Under the pieces are notes generated by a model. It was not told the DNA's origin and ran no database searches. It was given only the letters and a program-made list of their open reading frames with translations. Shown piece by piece: positions 1 through 8,368 of a stretch of 13,493 nt of DNA. A program made the translations under genes and the position numbers. Origin of the DNA: Stephanodiscus triporus (taxonomy: Eukaryota; Bacillariophyta; Thalassiosirophyceae; Thalassiosirales; Thalassiosiraceae); assembly GCA_036939755.1 (NCBI GenBank), contig JALLAZ010001895.1, positions 1-13,493 of the forward strand, read 5' to 3'. Positions within the stretch are counted from its first letter, which is position 1, and each line of letters starts with the position of its first letter.

Positions 1-227
1 TTACTTGTTTTAGCAAATCGTACTTAATCAAGTATTTTGGGTGCCCTGGGAGCCATTATTCTTAGAGGGAATAATACATAAAACATTGTTTAGCGAATAG
101 CGTAAGTTAGTAGAGTAGTGAAAAAAGTAAGCGATCTACATACCGAAATCGTAGAACTGAGAGGTGGTGCCCTGGGCCCCCATACACCCATCGCACCCCT
201 CCACTGGGCACATAACAACATCTGTGA
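1..227 (+). promoter_or_regulatory. 5' flank of the GOST-type gene, with an 11-bp direct repeat
   Basis: No gene is visible here. The 11-mer GGTGCCCTGGG occurs twice, at 40-50 and 166-176. At 126-144 there is an AGTAAG stretch followed by TACATACC, a pair that also occurs at 7026-7043 upstream of the phytyl-ester-synthase-like gene. The stretch ends in TGA (225-227), in frame with and directly before the first ATG of the downstream gene, so that gene cannot extend further upstream without splicing. A promoter role is inferred from position only. Confidence 0.35.
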
Positions 228-1910
228 ATGACGCCAACGCCGTATGGCTTTGCTGGTAATTATTATTTGACCATGGCGAAGAATCAAAGCTGGAAGCGAC
301 ATGTCGTCCTCGCATTTTCCATCTTCGAACTATGCAGCAGTACCAAGCATACTTTTACCACACGAAAAGATGCTCGGCATGTGATTGGTCCTATTGGTGC
401 GCCCTTCGGCTTTCTCACAGGCGGAATTTACAATTTGACTGTGTTTGATTTCGAGTTGAGCATACGGAAACCGTCAATGCAAAGCAACATATATGACGGG
501 CGCGGTGCATTGCGATATACGGAGGCTGGATTTCTACTAAAGCGATTCGAGTCAGGGAGTGATTTCTCCACGTACTTTGAAACTATCATCGAGCAACCAA
601 CTTTGTGTGTCTATGAATCTCACCGAAGCAAGGATTATGTTTCGACAGATCCATCCAATATGGATGACGATAAATTGGAATCAGACGATAAATTTCAGGT
701 AAACTATGAAGGTGACGGAGATCACCATCTAGAAAGTGTTGGAACCAATGGACTGTTTCTTTCAATGAACCAGCCCGAGAAAACATGGAAGCCACACACC
801 GCCTCTGTTACTTACTCATTCACGAATTTGCAAGATGAGGGTCTATATTTCCTGATATTTCAACTGTGCCCCCGTGATACCGAACACAAGGACATCGAAG
901 TACTCACATCATTTGAGCTTGACTTGCACTTCATGAACTTCGACTCATTCGGGAATCCTTCGTACCTGACTGCAGGTGAAATGATGCTACCCGGAATGTT
1001 CTTGTATTTCAGCATTTCATACGCGCTATGTTTCTTTCTTTGGGCGAGTAATATCAGAAAGATTCGTCTGGGGCAGGATCCCATTTGGACAACGCGAGGG
1101 GGGGGCACATCGCGGCCTTCGGTACACGCAATACATCATCTTATGACTCTATTGCTTGGACTCAAAACTATCACAGTGTTCTTTGAAGCACTGAGATATT
1201 TCTTCATTAGAATTCATGGTCACGCTGAATTTCTATCTGCAGTGTACTATGGAATGTCTTTTGTCAAGGGAATATTCATGTTTACGGTGATTCTCTTGAT
1301 TGGAAGTGGCTGGTCATTGAACAAACCTGTCCTGGGTGATAGAGAAAAGAAGATAATTTGGGTTGTGTTGGTACTTCAGGTGATTGACAACATTGCGGTT
1401 GCAGTTTTAGCTCAAGAAACAGAGGGAGAGAAGCTATACGATGACTGGAATGCACTGCTCCACTTGGTAGATATATTGTGTTGCTGTGCAATTCTGATAC
1501 CCATAGTTTGGCAGGTGAACTCCTTAGAAGTTATTGTCGAGGGGAAAACAGAAAGTCCGGACCCTTGCAACGAAGGATGTAGCGGGAAAATCAAGACGAA
1601 TGCAATCACTGAAGTTGAATCGGAGGTGCCTGCGTCAGCTGAGGCTGCTCGGACGCTTCAAAAGCTGAAGCAGTTTCAGCGCTTCTACATTTTAGTTGTG
1701 GTGTATATTTATTTCACTCGGATTGTGGTGTACTTGTTTGCAACAATGTTAGGATATCGTCTTACTTGGCTTCGATACTTTGTTACTGAATTGGGGACGC
1801 TCGTTTTCTACTTGGTGGTTGGAATCCTTTTCCGCCCGATGGAAGATAACCCATACCTAGCAGCGAGGGGCACCGATGATGCAGAAGAGATTGAGTTTGT
1901 ACAAACATAA
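228..1910 (+). CDS. GOST-type seven-transmembrane protein (GPR107/GPR108/plant 7TM-like)
   Basis: This is a single-exon, 560-residue membrane protein. An N-terminal lumenal region (about 40-250) precedes seven hydrophobic segments at about 252-274, 302-325, 337-362, 375-395, 408-428, 486-507 and 516-535. Family hallmarks are visible: KGIFMFTVILLIGSGWS in the third segment, LVDILCCCAILIPIVW in the fifth, YIYFTRIVVY in the sixth, and a RPMEDNPY tail motif. GOST proteins act in Golgi/endosomal membrane trafficking; that role is taken from the family, not shown here. An acidic linker at 131-190 looks longer than in animal homologues, and a Gly-rich insertion (289-294) follows the first segment. 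Start: an in-frame TGA lies immediately before ATG 228, but Met16 (ATG at 273, context accATGG) has a much better initiation context and would place a basic n-region and short hydrophobic core at the very N terminus, like a signal peptide. Met16 may be the true start. An N-glycosylation sequon (NLT) lies at 69-71. Confidence 0.9.
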   Translation: MTPTPYGFAGNYYLTMAKNQSWKRHVVLAFSIFELCSSTKHTFTTRKDARHVIGPIGAPFGFLTGGIYNLTVFDFELSIRKPSMQSNIYDGRGALRYTEAGFLLKRFESGSDFSTYFETIIEQPTLCVYESHRSKDYVSTDPSNMDDDKLESDDKFQVNYEGDGDHHLESVGTNGLFLSMNQPEKTWKPHTASVTYSFTNLQDEGLYFLIFQLCPRDTEHKDIEVLTSFELDLHFMNFDSFGNPSYLTAGEMMLPGMFLYFSISYALCFFLWASNIRKIRLGQDPIWTTRGGGTSRPSVHAIHHLMTLLLGLKTITVFFEALRYFFIRIHGHAEFLSAVYYGMSFVKGIFMFTVILLIGSGWSLNKPVLGDREKKIIWVVLVLQVIDNIAVAVLAQETEGEKLYDDWNALLHLVDILCCCAILIPIVWQVNSLEVIVEGKTESPDPCNEGCSGKIKTNAITEVESEVPASAEAARTLQKLKQFQRFYILVVVYIYFTRIVVYLFATMLGYRLTWLRYFVTELGTLVFYLVVGILFRPMEDNPYLAARGTDDAEEIEFVQT

Positions 1911-2274
1911 CAGCGCTAGAAAAGGTCAGCATATTGACTTGTACAGCCCTGGGTGCTATTCTCATAAACATACTTCTTCTCATGCAAGTCCGATGCGATT
2001 GCCCCGTCAGACTCCTCCTAGTGGACTAGTTCTGTAAAAATTCATTGCATCTCAACTATTATGAGTCAAGTCCTCTTTGCATACATCATCTTCAAACTCA
2101 ATCTCATCGTCAATCCAACAATATCCAACAATGGAATTGAAAACAAGAAAAATTGCGGGAGCGTTGACTCGGCCGCCTACATACTAAAACTGGAAATTCT
2201 ATCTATCGTAATCGTGGCGTGGCCAGAAACACACCCGGTAGTGGTCTGACCAGTCGAATAGCGGCAGCCATTCA
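1911..2274 (+). promoter_or_regulatory. Intergenic region between the GOST-type gene and the transporter
   Basis: This 364-bp spacer separates two plus-strand genes and should hold the 3' UTR of the first and the promoter of the second. I see no canonical AATAAA signal. A 62-codon open frame (2061-2249) has no recognisable features and is probably chance. TATCGTA at 2204-2210, about 65 bp before the transporter ATG, matches the motif that recurs upstream of other genes in this window. Confidence 0.4.
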
Positions 2275-4089
2275 ATGGGCGTATCCGCGGTAGCATTGAC
2301 TTCTTTCCTCATCGCCTGCCATTGGTTATCGCTGTCGCATCATGTCGCGAATTCTTTCTCACATACCGTCGTAGCGAGAGGAAGGTTCTCGACGACGACC
2401 CCATCAAGATGGCGGAGTACATCGCATCCACCGCGGGGTAAATTATTTTGGAAGCGACCACGATCTCCGCCACTGGCGGAATCGGATCTGGTTGATTCGT
2501 CAGTCGACTTGGAGCCTCCTCTCATCGATACGCAGATCGGCGGCGTCGTCTTGCTCGACGAGCAAGGTGAAAAGGTTAAGGGAGGACCATCGAATGGCGA
2601 CGGCGATCTTTTGAAAAAGCTATTCCTTGGGATAGATCCAACTCCCGACATTATTGCCATCTCCACGATATACTTCGTCGAGGGGGCGTTGGGGCTAGCG
2701 CGTCTCGCACAAACCTTCCTATTGAAGGACGACCTTCAGCTTGGTCCCGCTGAACTTTCTGCGACGATGGGAATTTTGTCATTGCCATGGACGATCAAGC
2801 CATTGTATGGATTTCTAAGTGATGGTTTCCCCATCTTCGGATATCGAAGGCGGAGCTACTTGGTTTTGGCGGGAGTTGTCGGCTTTTTGAGTTACTCTTC
2901 TCTAGCCTGGGGGTTCGGCGTAGGATCGGGGCCTGATATCGCACCTACTAGCATTGCCCTCACTAGCACCATCATATCGTTGCTGCTTTCCTCGGGGTCA
3001 ATAGCCCTTGCGGATGTGGTGGCAGATGGAATTGTGGTGGAGAAGACACGTGCTGCAGCGACTAATGGCGATGACTCTGCCATCGCAGGGAGGTTGCAGT
3101 CACTATGCTGGGGATCAGCTGCCATTGGTGGTTTGATTTCAGCCTACTTTTCAGGGAGTTTACTGGAGACTATGAGCCCAAGGGAAGTATTTGGTATTGC
3201 AAGTTGTTTACCATTGGCAGTTGGTGGTATGAGTTTCCTGATCGAGGAAGAGCCATCTAACCGGAAGGTGAAAGGCGGGGCAATCGTTGGAAGCGGATTT
3301 GATGTCATCGATGATAATGATGCAGTCCCATCCATACAAGAGCAAACATCGTCCCTTTGGGCCGCTCTGAGTCAACCAAGCATTTACAAACCCATCTTAT
3401 TCATTTTCTTTTGGCAAGCAACACCAACATCTGAGGGAGCACTGCTATACTTCCTCACAGATGAAATTGGTTTTGGTCCTGAGTTTCTAGGCCGAGTTCG
3501 ACTTGTCACTGCAGCCTCCAGCCTATTGGGAGTTTTGGTGTACAATCAATACCTGCGTCGAGTGGCGATCAAAAACGTCTTGCTGTGGACTTCGTTGATC
3601 TCGGTTCCTCTAGGTTTGACCCAGTTGATTCTTATTTCACACTATAATCGAGAACTTGGGATTCCAGATGGCGCGTTTGTTTTCGGTGATGATGTCGTGC
3701 TATCTATATTAGGTGAATATTTGTGTCGCGTGTTGTATGGTTTGTTTTGTAGTGTAAATGAATTGCCAAACTTATGTTCGCGCAAACTTACAGGAGAACT
3801 AGCATTTTTGCCTACATTGGTATTGGCTGCGAAATTATGCCCCCCTGGAGTTGAAGCAGTGTTATTTGCTACTTTAATGAGCATATATAACGGCGCGAGC
3901 ACCGTCGGCACAGAAGTTGGAGCCGCCTTGACAAAAATGTTGGGTGTGACTGAGAGTGATTTTTCGAATCTATCTCTTTTGACAGTTATTTGTAATGTAT
4001 CATCATTATTCCCCTTGGCTTTCATAGGATGGTTGGATGGAGTGGGAGATGAGAGTCAAGAGGAAATGGAGAGCAAAGGGGACCTTTGA
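2275..4089 (+). CDS. BT1-family folate/biopterin transporter, probably plastid-targeted
   Basis: The 604-residue open frame encodes a major-facilitator-type BT1 transporter with about 11-12 hydrophobic segments from residue 124 on. Family signatures are FLLKDDLQLGPAEL and PWTIKPLYGFLSD followed by GYRRRSYL (148-195), ADVVADGIVVE (246-256), KLCPPGVEAVLFATLMSIYN (520-539), and GTEVGAALTK. Relatives carry folates or pterins, and cyanobacterial/plant plastid members supply folate to the plastid; the exact substrate here is unproven. The N terminus has a hydrophobic signal peptide (1-27) ending in VANS|FSH, an ASAFAP-like site, followed by a Ser/Thr/Arg/Pro-rich stretch with no acidic residue until about Glu69. 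This suggests plastid import. Start: no other Met occurs before residue 165. Residues about 480-506 interrupt an otherwise continuous family alignment and coincide with an 81-bp GT-AG intron (3713-3793) without stops. Spliced length would be 577 residues. The gene converges on the next one. Confidence 0.92.
   Translation: MGVSAVALTSFLIACHWLSLSHHVANSFSHTVVARGRFSTTTPSRWRSTSHPPRGKLFWKRPRSPPLAESDLVDSSVDLEPPLIDTQIGGVVLLDEQGEKVKGGPSNGDGDLLKKLFLGIDPTPDIIAISTIYFVEGALGLARLAQTFLLKDDLQLGPAELSATMGILSLPWTIKPLYGFLSDGFPIFGYRRRSYLVLAGVVGFLSYSSLAWGFGVGSGPDIAPTSIALTSTIISLLLSSGSIALADVVADGIVVEKTRAAATNGDDSAIAGRLQSLCWGSAAIGGLISAYFSGSLLETMSPREVFGIASCLPLAVGGMSFLIEEEPSNRKVKGGAIVGSGFDVIDDNDAVPSIQEQTSSLWAALSQPSIYKPILFIFFWQATPTSEGALLYFLTDEIGFGPEFLGRVRLVTAASSLLGVLVYNQYLRRVAIKNVLLWTSLISVPLGLTQLILISHYNRELGIPDGAFVFGDDVVLSILGEYLCRVLYGLFCSVNELPNLCSRKLTGELAFLPTLVLAAKLCPPGVEAVLFATLMSIYNGASTVGTEVGAALTKMLGVTESDFSNLSLLTVICNVSSLFPLAFIGWLDGVGDESQEEMESKGDL
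3713..3793 (+). other. In-frame, stop-free 81-bp intron inside the BT1 transporter
   Basis: The donor is GTGAAT at 3713 after TTAG; the acceptor is CTTACAG ending at 3793. Removal joins G to GA and gives SILGELAFLPTLVLAAKLCP, which matches the uninterrupted BT1-family sequence. The retained form adds 27 residues rich in Cys and hydrophobic amino acids (RVLYGLFCSVNELPNLC). The length is a multiple of three and contains no stop, so retention would not break the frame. Confidence 0.78.
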
Positions 4090-4218
4090 TAATGATCATC
4101 ATCATCAATGATCATGCTATCTTCTTTGACGCTAAAAATAGGGTTCACTTGTTACGTATTAATGTGTAAGAAGGAGATGTTTTCATTGTGTATTTTATTC
4201 GGCTAAGACTGCTGAGCT
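4090..4218. other. Short convergent intergenic region with an ATGATCAT hairpin
   Basis: Only 129 bp separate the stop codons of the transporter (plus) and the phytyl-ester-synthase-like gene (minus), so their 3' UTRs probably overlap. Two copies of AATGATCAT (4091-4099 and 4107-4115), separated by CATCATC, can form a hairpin just after the transporter stop, because each ATGATCAT is self-complementary. Confidence 0.5.
4194..4199 (-). terminator. Putative polyadenylation signal AATAAA of the minus-strand gene
   Basis: On the minus strand AATAAA lies about 20 nt past the TAG stop of the phytyl-ester-synthase-like gene. It is the canonical eukaryotic signal at a close but plausible distance. Cleavage here would keep the transcript largely clear of the convergent transporter coding sequence. 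Confidence 0.45.
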
Positions 4219-6965
4219 CTATAAAAAGCTTCTTTGCTGGACATCATGTTTTTTTGTGGAAGACTGTAACGATTTCAAGGGAAAGGTAGGGGGGTCTTTG
4301 CCGAACAATCTCTGAAAGGATGTTCGCTTGATGCCATCTAGGGCATATGGGTCATCCTTGCGAGCTTCTAGCAAAGCTTGAATGTCATGCTTTACCTCGG
4401 TTTCAATGGCCTTGTACACATCTCGGCAGGCATCTAAGTCTTTTGGATCAAGAGAAGACGTGTCAAACGGTTTTCCAAAAAGGAAGTAGTGCCGTGCTGG
4501 GAATGGTTTTGGCAGTGCCAATGGAGGGATGAATAACTCGTCATCATTTTGAGCATCAAATCTGGCGGAAATTGTCGACGAGCTGAAATTGGACAAGCTG
4601 TCACCTATACCGAAAGGCAGATCAAGTAGTTCAGGCGCATCCAGAACCATTTCTGCACTGTCAGCAGCTCCAATTGCAGACAGCGGCACTATTGTGGCAT
4701 TGAACTTGGCAGCCAATCGGACAAAGTCAGTCTTTTCTGGCCAGAAAATCTGATAAGCTTCGCCTTTTCTGTGAAATACCTCTCTAACTCCTCCTGGGAG
4801 TTGCGCATATTGTAGAGAGATCGACACGCTTCACATCAGTATCAGGATTTTCAACTCTTTTACTTCACGACCGAGTTGTTCTTACCTGGGAAGAGCAACA
4901 TGGTCTGATTGGTCTGGAGTAGGCGGTAGAAGTTACGAGGCGTCACTTTGACGGCTCCAAACATGTTGAACAAGTCACCTTGGAACTGACTATCTCCGTC
5001 GCTGAACTCCCAGCGCTGCTTTTGTTTTCGCACTGTTTCTCCTCTAGTAAATCCTCCCATCGCAATAGGATGCGCAAGTCCACGTGCCATGATGCCACGT
5101 TCTAACAGGAGTTCCGATATTATCATACCTAAATCTAGCCTGAAATGATCAAACACATCAAATAAAACGGTTGGAAAGTGGCCCAAATGTGCTTGTGGCG
5201 ACCAAATCAAAATACCAATCACAATTCGTTATACGTACCCGAACAGTTGGTGATTCGCGACAAAAAGCATCGGTTTCTCGGTCGATGGGACATGGGAGAG
5301 ACCCCTGCGACGCTTACCTGTCACGGGATCAGTGCTAAAAAACACCGGGCTCGTTCTTTCTCTTAGTGGTAAGACTCGTTTTTCGATTACAGCTTTCACT
5401 ATATGATCGGGCGGTAGCGTCCAGTCGCTAATGGGGTCGTATTCTTTCTTCTTTAAATTCAATGGGTCGATGTGAGAGTCGATTAGAACTTCGGTCAAAT
5501 TAAATCTTGTGTCTAGCACGAAGTGACCCGCTCCTTCAATGTCCATTATGACGCAATCAGGGAGTAGTTTGCCCAGTCGTTGAGCTTCCTTTTTGGTAGG
5601 CAGCATGTTATCGTCACTTCCTCCAATTATGAGAGTTGGAACATTCAGCTTGGACAGCCGTTGTGGATTGTTTACGACGGAAGTGCCCACTGGGATCCAT
5701 TTCATCACTCGCTGGTCAAGCACAGCAGCTGACAGATATTCTGCAAGGATACCAAATCCATCTACGGATGCAGATAGCATCCTCTCAGCGGAAGTGCTGC
5801 TGACAGCGTGTTGGAGAAAGTCAAGAATGCTTGAATATTGAGTTCCTGAAGGAACTGTTGCCGCTAAAGCAACAGCTCCTAAAACTGAGTACGGAGTTGG
5901 GAGGCCGCTTAAAAAAGAGACTCTCGAGATTTCACTTTCATCAGTGACCTCTACTTGAGATGATTCAAGATAGCGAAGCGAGGTCAATATAGGCACGACT
6001 CGTTCCCAATTCGTTTCGTCGAACGATGTTGCTGGATTTATGAGAACCATACCTTTCAAAACGTAATTGCTTGCTTTAAAATTCTTCAGAGCCATTGCCA
6101 CAGCACAAGCCAACAAGCCTCCAAACGATTCTCCAACTAGGATCACCTCTCTTGGTGATTCGATTGATCCCGTAATAGATGCGGATTCTTTAACGAACTT
6201 GACAACAGAAACCACTAAACCTGAAAATAAAAGTCTCTGACTCTGTTTGTCAAAAGTCATTCTCCAGAATTCAAAGGAGGATGATAGATCATCGAACTGC
6301 GCGGTAGCAGATATTCCAAATCCATCAAGACCTGGTAAATAGACTAATAATGGAGGTGCGTTGGAAGATTGGTCCCTGAATCTTTCTTCCAAGATATTTC
6401 GATATATTTCTGCTGTCAAATCCTCATCAACACCGACATTAGTAGGTATTTGACGTCTCCATGCTCCAGCTAGATGCCTGTTTCCCCCAGGAGAGGAGGT
6501 TACAGGGGAGACATATGTAAACCCCACACCATTCATTTGTCTACGGATACTCCCACCAGCATTTTCAAGGTCGCTGTACATCTCTCGCATCACGGAAACG
6601 ATTTTTTCCATCTCAGAACGATGCACATTGTCTTTGCTACTGCCCGACATATTGTCCTCATCGGTCGGCACGTCGTTAACGTATGTGTTAGCTATTTCTG
6701 TGGGTCTACTGTTGGTCGCCCTAAATGTAATTTGGCGATGGTTTGTTGTCGACGACAAAAGAAGCCCTCTGCTTCCGGAGAAGCGCCCGTCAGGCGAGAA
6801 CGCGGTTGCGCCTACGACGAGGAGAAGGATTTTCATCGTTTTCGTCATGAGAATAGTTGGGCGTTGGACGGTCGGCTTGTGTGCCCAATTCATCATCCTA
6901 TTAAAATTGCGCCGGGGAGGGAAGAGGGACGAAGAAGAAAGAGGACACTTCTTAGAATAGTCCAT
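4219..6965 (-). CDS. Phytyl-ester-synthase-like alpha/beta hydrolase-acyltransferase fusion, plastid-type presequence
   Basis: Three exons (6965-5239, 5139-4886, 4793-4219), joined by introns of 99 and 92 bp, give 851 residues. The first half is an alpha/beta hydrolase: LLVYLPGLDGFG (206-217), nucleophile elbow GESFGG with Ser280, likely acid at Asp451/452 (IIGGSDDNMLP) and His481 (GAGHFVLD). The second half is a DAGAT/LPLAT-like acyltransferase: VANHQLFGLDLG around the first splice junction, RGIMARGLAHP, and LLFPGGVREVFHRKGEAYQ across the second. Arabidopsis PES1/PES2 share this architecture and make fatty acid phytyl esters and triacylglycerol in plastids, recycling phytol from chlorophyll; this function is inferred by family. 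Both junctions restore family motifs exactly. Met40 or Met44 starts a signal peptide (MKILLLVVGATAF|SP) with an ASAFAP-like site, so the true start may lie at 6848 or 6836 rather than at ATG 6965, which has an in-frame TAG just upstream. Its TAG stop faces the transporter's stop across 129 bp. Confidence 0.9.
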
Positions 6966-7008
6966 TGTACTCTAAGTAGGAATACGTATTTACCCCTAGG
7001 TAGGCAGA

Positions 7009-7066
7009 GTACCATACATACGATAGTAAGTATCGTACATACCAAGTCAGCAGTTCGGGTATCGTA
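7009..7066. promoter_or_regulatory. GTACCATA/TATCGTAC inverted-repeat motifs upstream of the minus-strand gene
   Basis: GTACCATA lies at 7009-7016. TACGATA (7019-7025) and TATCGTA (7031-7037) form a 7-bp inverted repeat with a 5-bp loop, and another TATCGTA follows at 7060-7066. These sit 44-101 bp before the ATG at 6965. The same motifs are clustered at 10046-10175. A regulatory role is inferred from position and recurrence only. Confidence 0.35.
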
Positions 7067-7170
7067 GGTGACGAGTGATGAGCCTCAGTCAGATTTAGTG
7101 CACCACGTTGAGTATTCCCGATTAATCGAAACGGATACGTGTCGTCAAAGTCAGGTGGAACATCAACGAA

Positions 7171-7257
7171 GGGGGAGGGCGGGGTGGGGTGGGAGGTGGG
7201 AGGAGGGAGGTGGGAGGGGGAGGGGGGAGGTGGGAGGGGGAGGTGGGAGGGGGGACG

Positions 7258-7312
<55 letters not shown>
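7171..7312. repeat. G-rich purine tract ending in a 52-base G homopolymer
   Basis: The plus strand is almost pure G with interspersed A and T in GGGAGG/GGTGGGAGG units (7171-7260), then 52 uninterrupted G (7261-7312). Any reading frame here gives poly-Gly on plus or poly-Pro on minus, so open frames are meaningless. The tract should form G-quadruplexes. Its length may be wrong, because long homopolymers are poorly read and assembled. Confidence 0.9.
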
Positions 7313-7866
7313 CGTAGGGGGATCCCCTCTCCCCGACCGTTGGGCGAAGACGTTGGCACGCGGAGCGCACGGTCCTGACCATGGCGTTCCTGGAGGACGA
7401 GCAGCAGTCGTCATTGTCGTCTTCTTCGACGGGCGCGGGGGGGACGACGCGCCTGCAATTCCGTAGCCCGCAGCCTGCCATGACTGGCGGTATTGCGTCA
7501 GGACTGCCAGGGATATCAGCGTGTCGTCTCCCACGGGATAGACTTCCTCGGGGGGGGGGGAGATTGGTCCCTAACGGAAGCGTCGGCTGACCGAATAATT
7601 CGAAATAGTCTTCCTTGTCGATCGTCATCGCACTCGGTGGTGGCGGTCGGGCTGGTGGTCGAACGGCCAAGCGGGGCGATCGTCACCTCGACGACGGCGA
7701 CTGGGGGAATAGGCCCACGACGACTTCGACGGCGGTCGTGGCGGGGACGTCGATCGCCATTCGTCGTGACCCCGGCATAATCACAGCTGACAATGTCGAG
7801 GGCGACGACGACGACTCGATAACGACTCCCAACGACGACGACTGGCGACGCCATTAGCCCCCCCCC
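7313..7866. other. GC-rich island with open frames on both strands, no confident gene
   Basis: This stretch is markedly more GC-rich than its surroundings and full of CGA/GAC/TCG trinucleotides, with an 11-G run (7550-7560) and a 9-C run (7858-7866). Candidate frames are a plus ORF at 7381-7590 (69 codons, context accATGG) and a minus ORF from ATG 7628 running through the poly-C tract to 7122. Neither shows a recognisable domain, and both strands remain open because of composition. It could be low-complexity intergenic DNA, a fragment of a gene broken at the G tract, or foreign/misjoined sequence. Confidence 0.5.
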
Positions 7867-8368
7867 AGCGTGACCCAGCGCGACGAAGCATGACAAACAT
7901 CCTTATGGGGAATAAGAAAAGACACGTCGTCTTTCAATGTCATAACTATTAAATCTTCCATAGGAACCGATCACACTTTTAACACAATTTCCAAATTCTT
8001 TACTTGCGCAAGCCCATCCACCTCAACAAGCTGCTTTATAACAAGAATCCTGACTCAGTTTTAACGGACATTTCTACTATGCCCTAAGTTACGAGAAGCA
8101 ACAAGACAGCCATGTAGAAAAATAAGAATTATGGATTCAACACCAAAGTGCTCACAAACAAAAAAAACTGCCATACCTCCATGTTGCTAAGGTGCAGTGA
8201 AAGTCTAAGACTTATTTTCATAGGAGTAAACGTGAATTTGCTTTACACATGCTTACGTTTACGAATAGTTTCACTGGTTTCATCACACTGATATCTTGAA
8301 AAAACACTACGATAGACTGTATAAACCTTTCGCACGAATGATGATAAACATCCGAATTCTCTCTACAA
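7867..8368. other. AT-rich spacer downstream of the sterol reductase
   Basis: About 500 bp with no supported gene; it should contain the 3' UTR of the minus-strand sterol reductase. I see no AATAAA on the minus strand. A TACGATA motif occurs at 8308-8314. An open minus frame at its right edge only overlaps the reductase in another frame. Confidence 0.45.

Noticed and set aside
699..732. Possible GTAAAC...CTAG intron in the GOST-type gene
   Set aside because: It would be only 34 bp and its removal would shift the frame, so it is not credible as an intron.
2061..2249. 62-codon plus-strand ORF between the first two genes
   Set aside because: Short, no features, and in the expected UTR/promoter space.
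6219..6239. Possible tiny intron in the hydrolase half of the phytyl-ester-synthase-like gene
   Set aside because: GT-AG ends would enclose about 21 bp, far shorter than the 81-113 bp introns elsewhere in the window, and the uninterrupted frame aligns acceptably with the family.
7381..7590. Plus-strand 69-codon ORF with a strong initiation context
   Set aside because: No domain or family is recognised, the region is open on both strands because of GC-rich composition, and frame is lost around the 11-G run. Kept only as a possibility within the island.
7122..7628. Minus-strand frame beginning MTIDKEDYFELFG, faintly like the start of an HscB/J-domain protein
   Set aside because: Only a few residues match, no HPD motif follows, and the frame runs into poly-Pro encoded by the homopolymer. 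A Cys-containing NCRRVVPP segment comes after rather than before the YFELFG segment, the reverse of HscB order.
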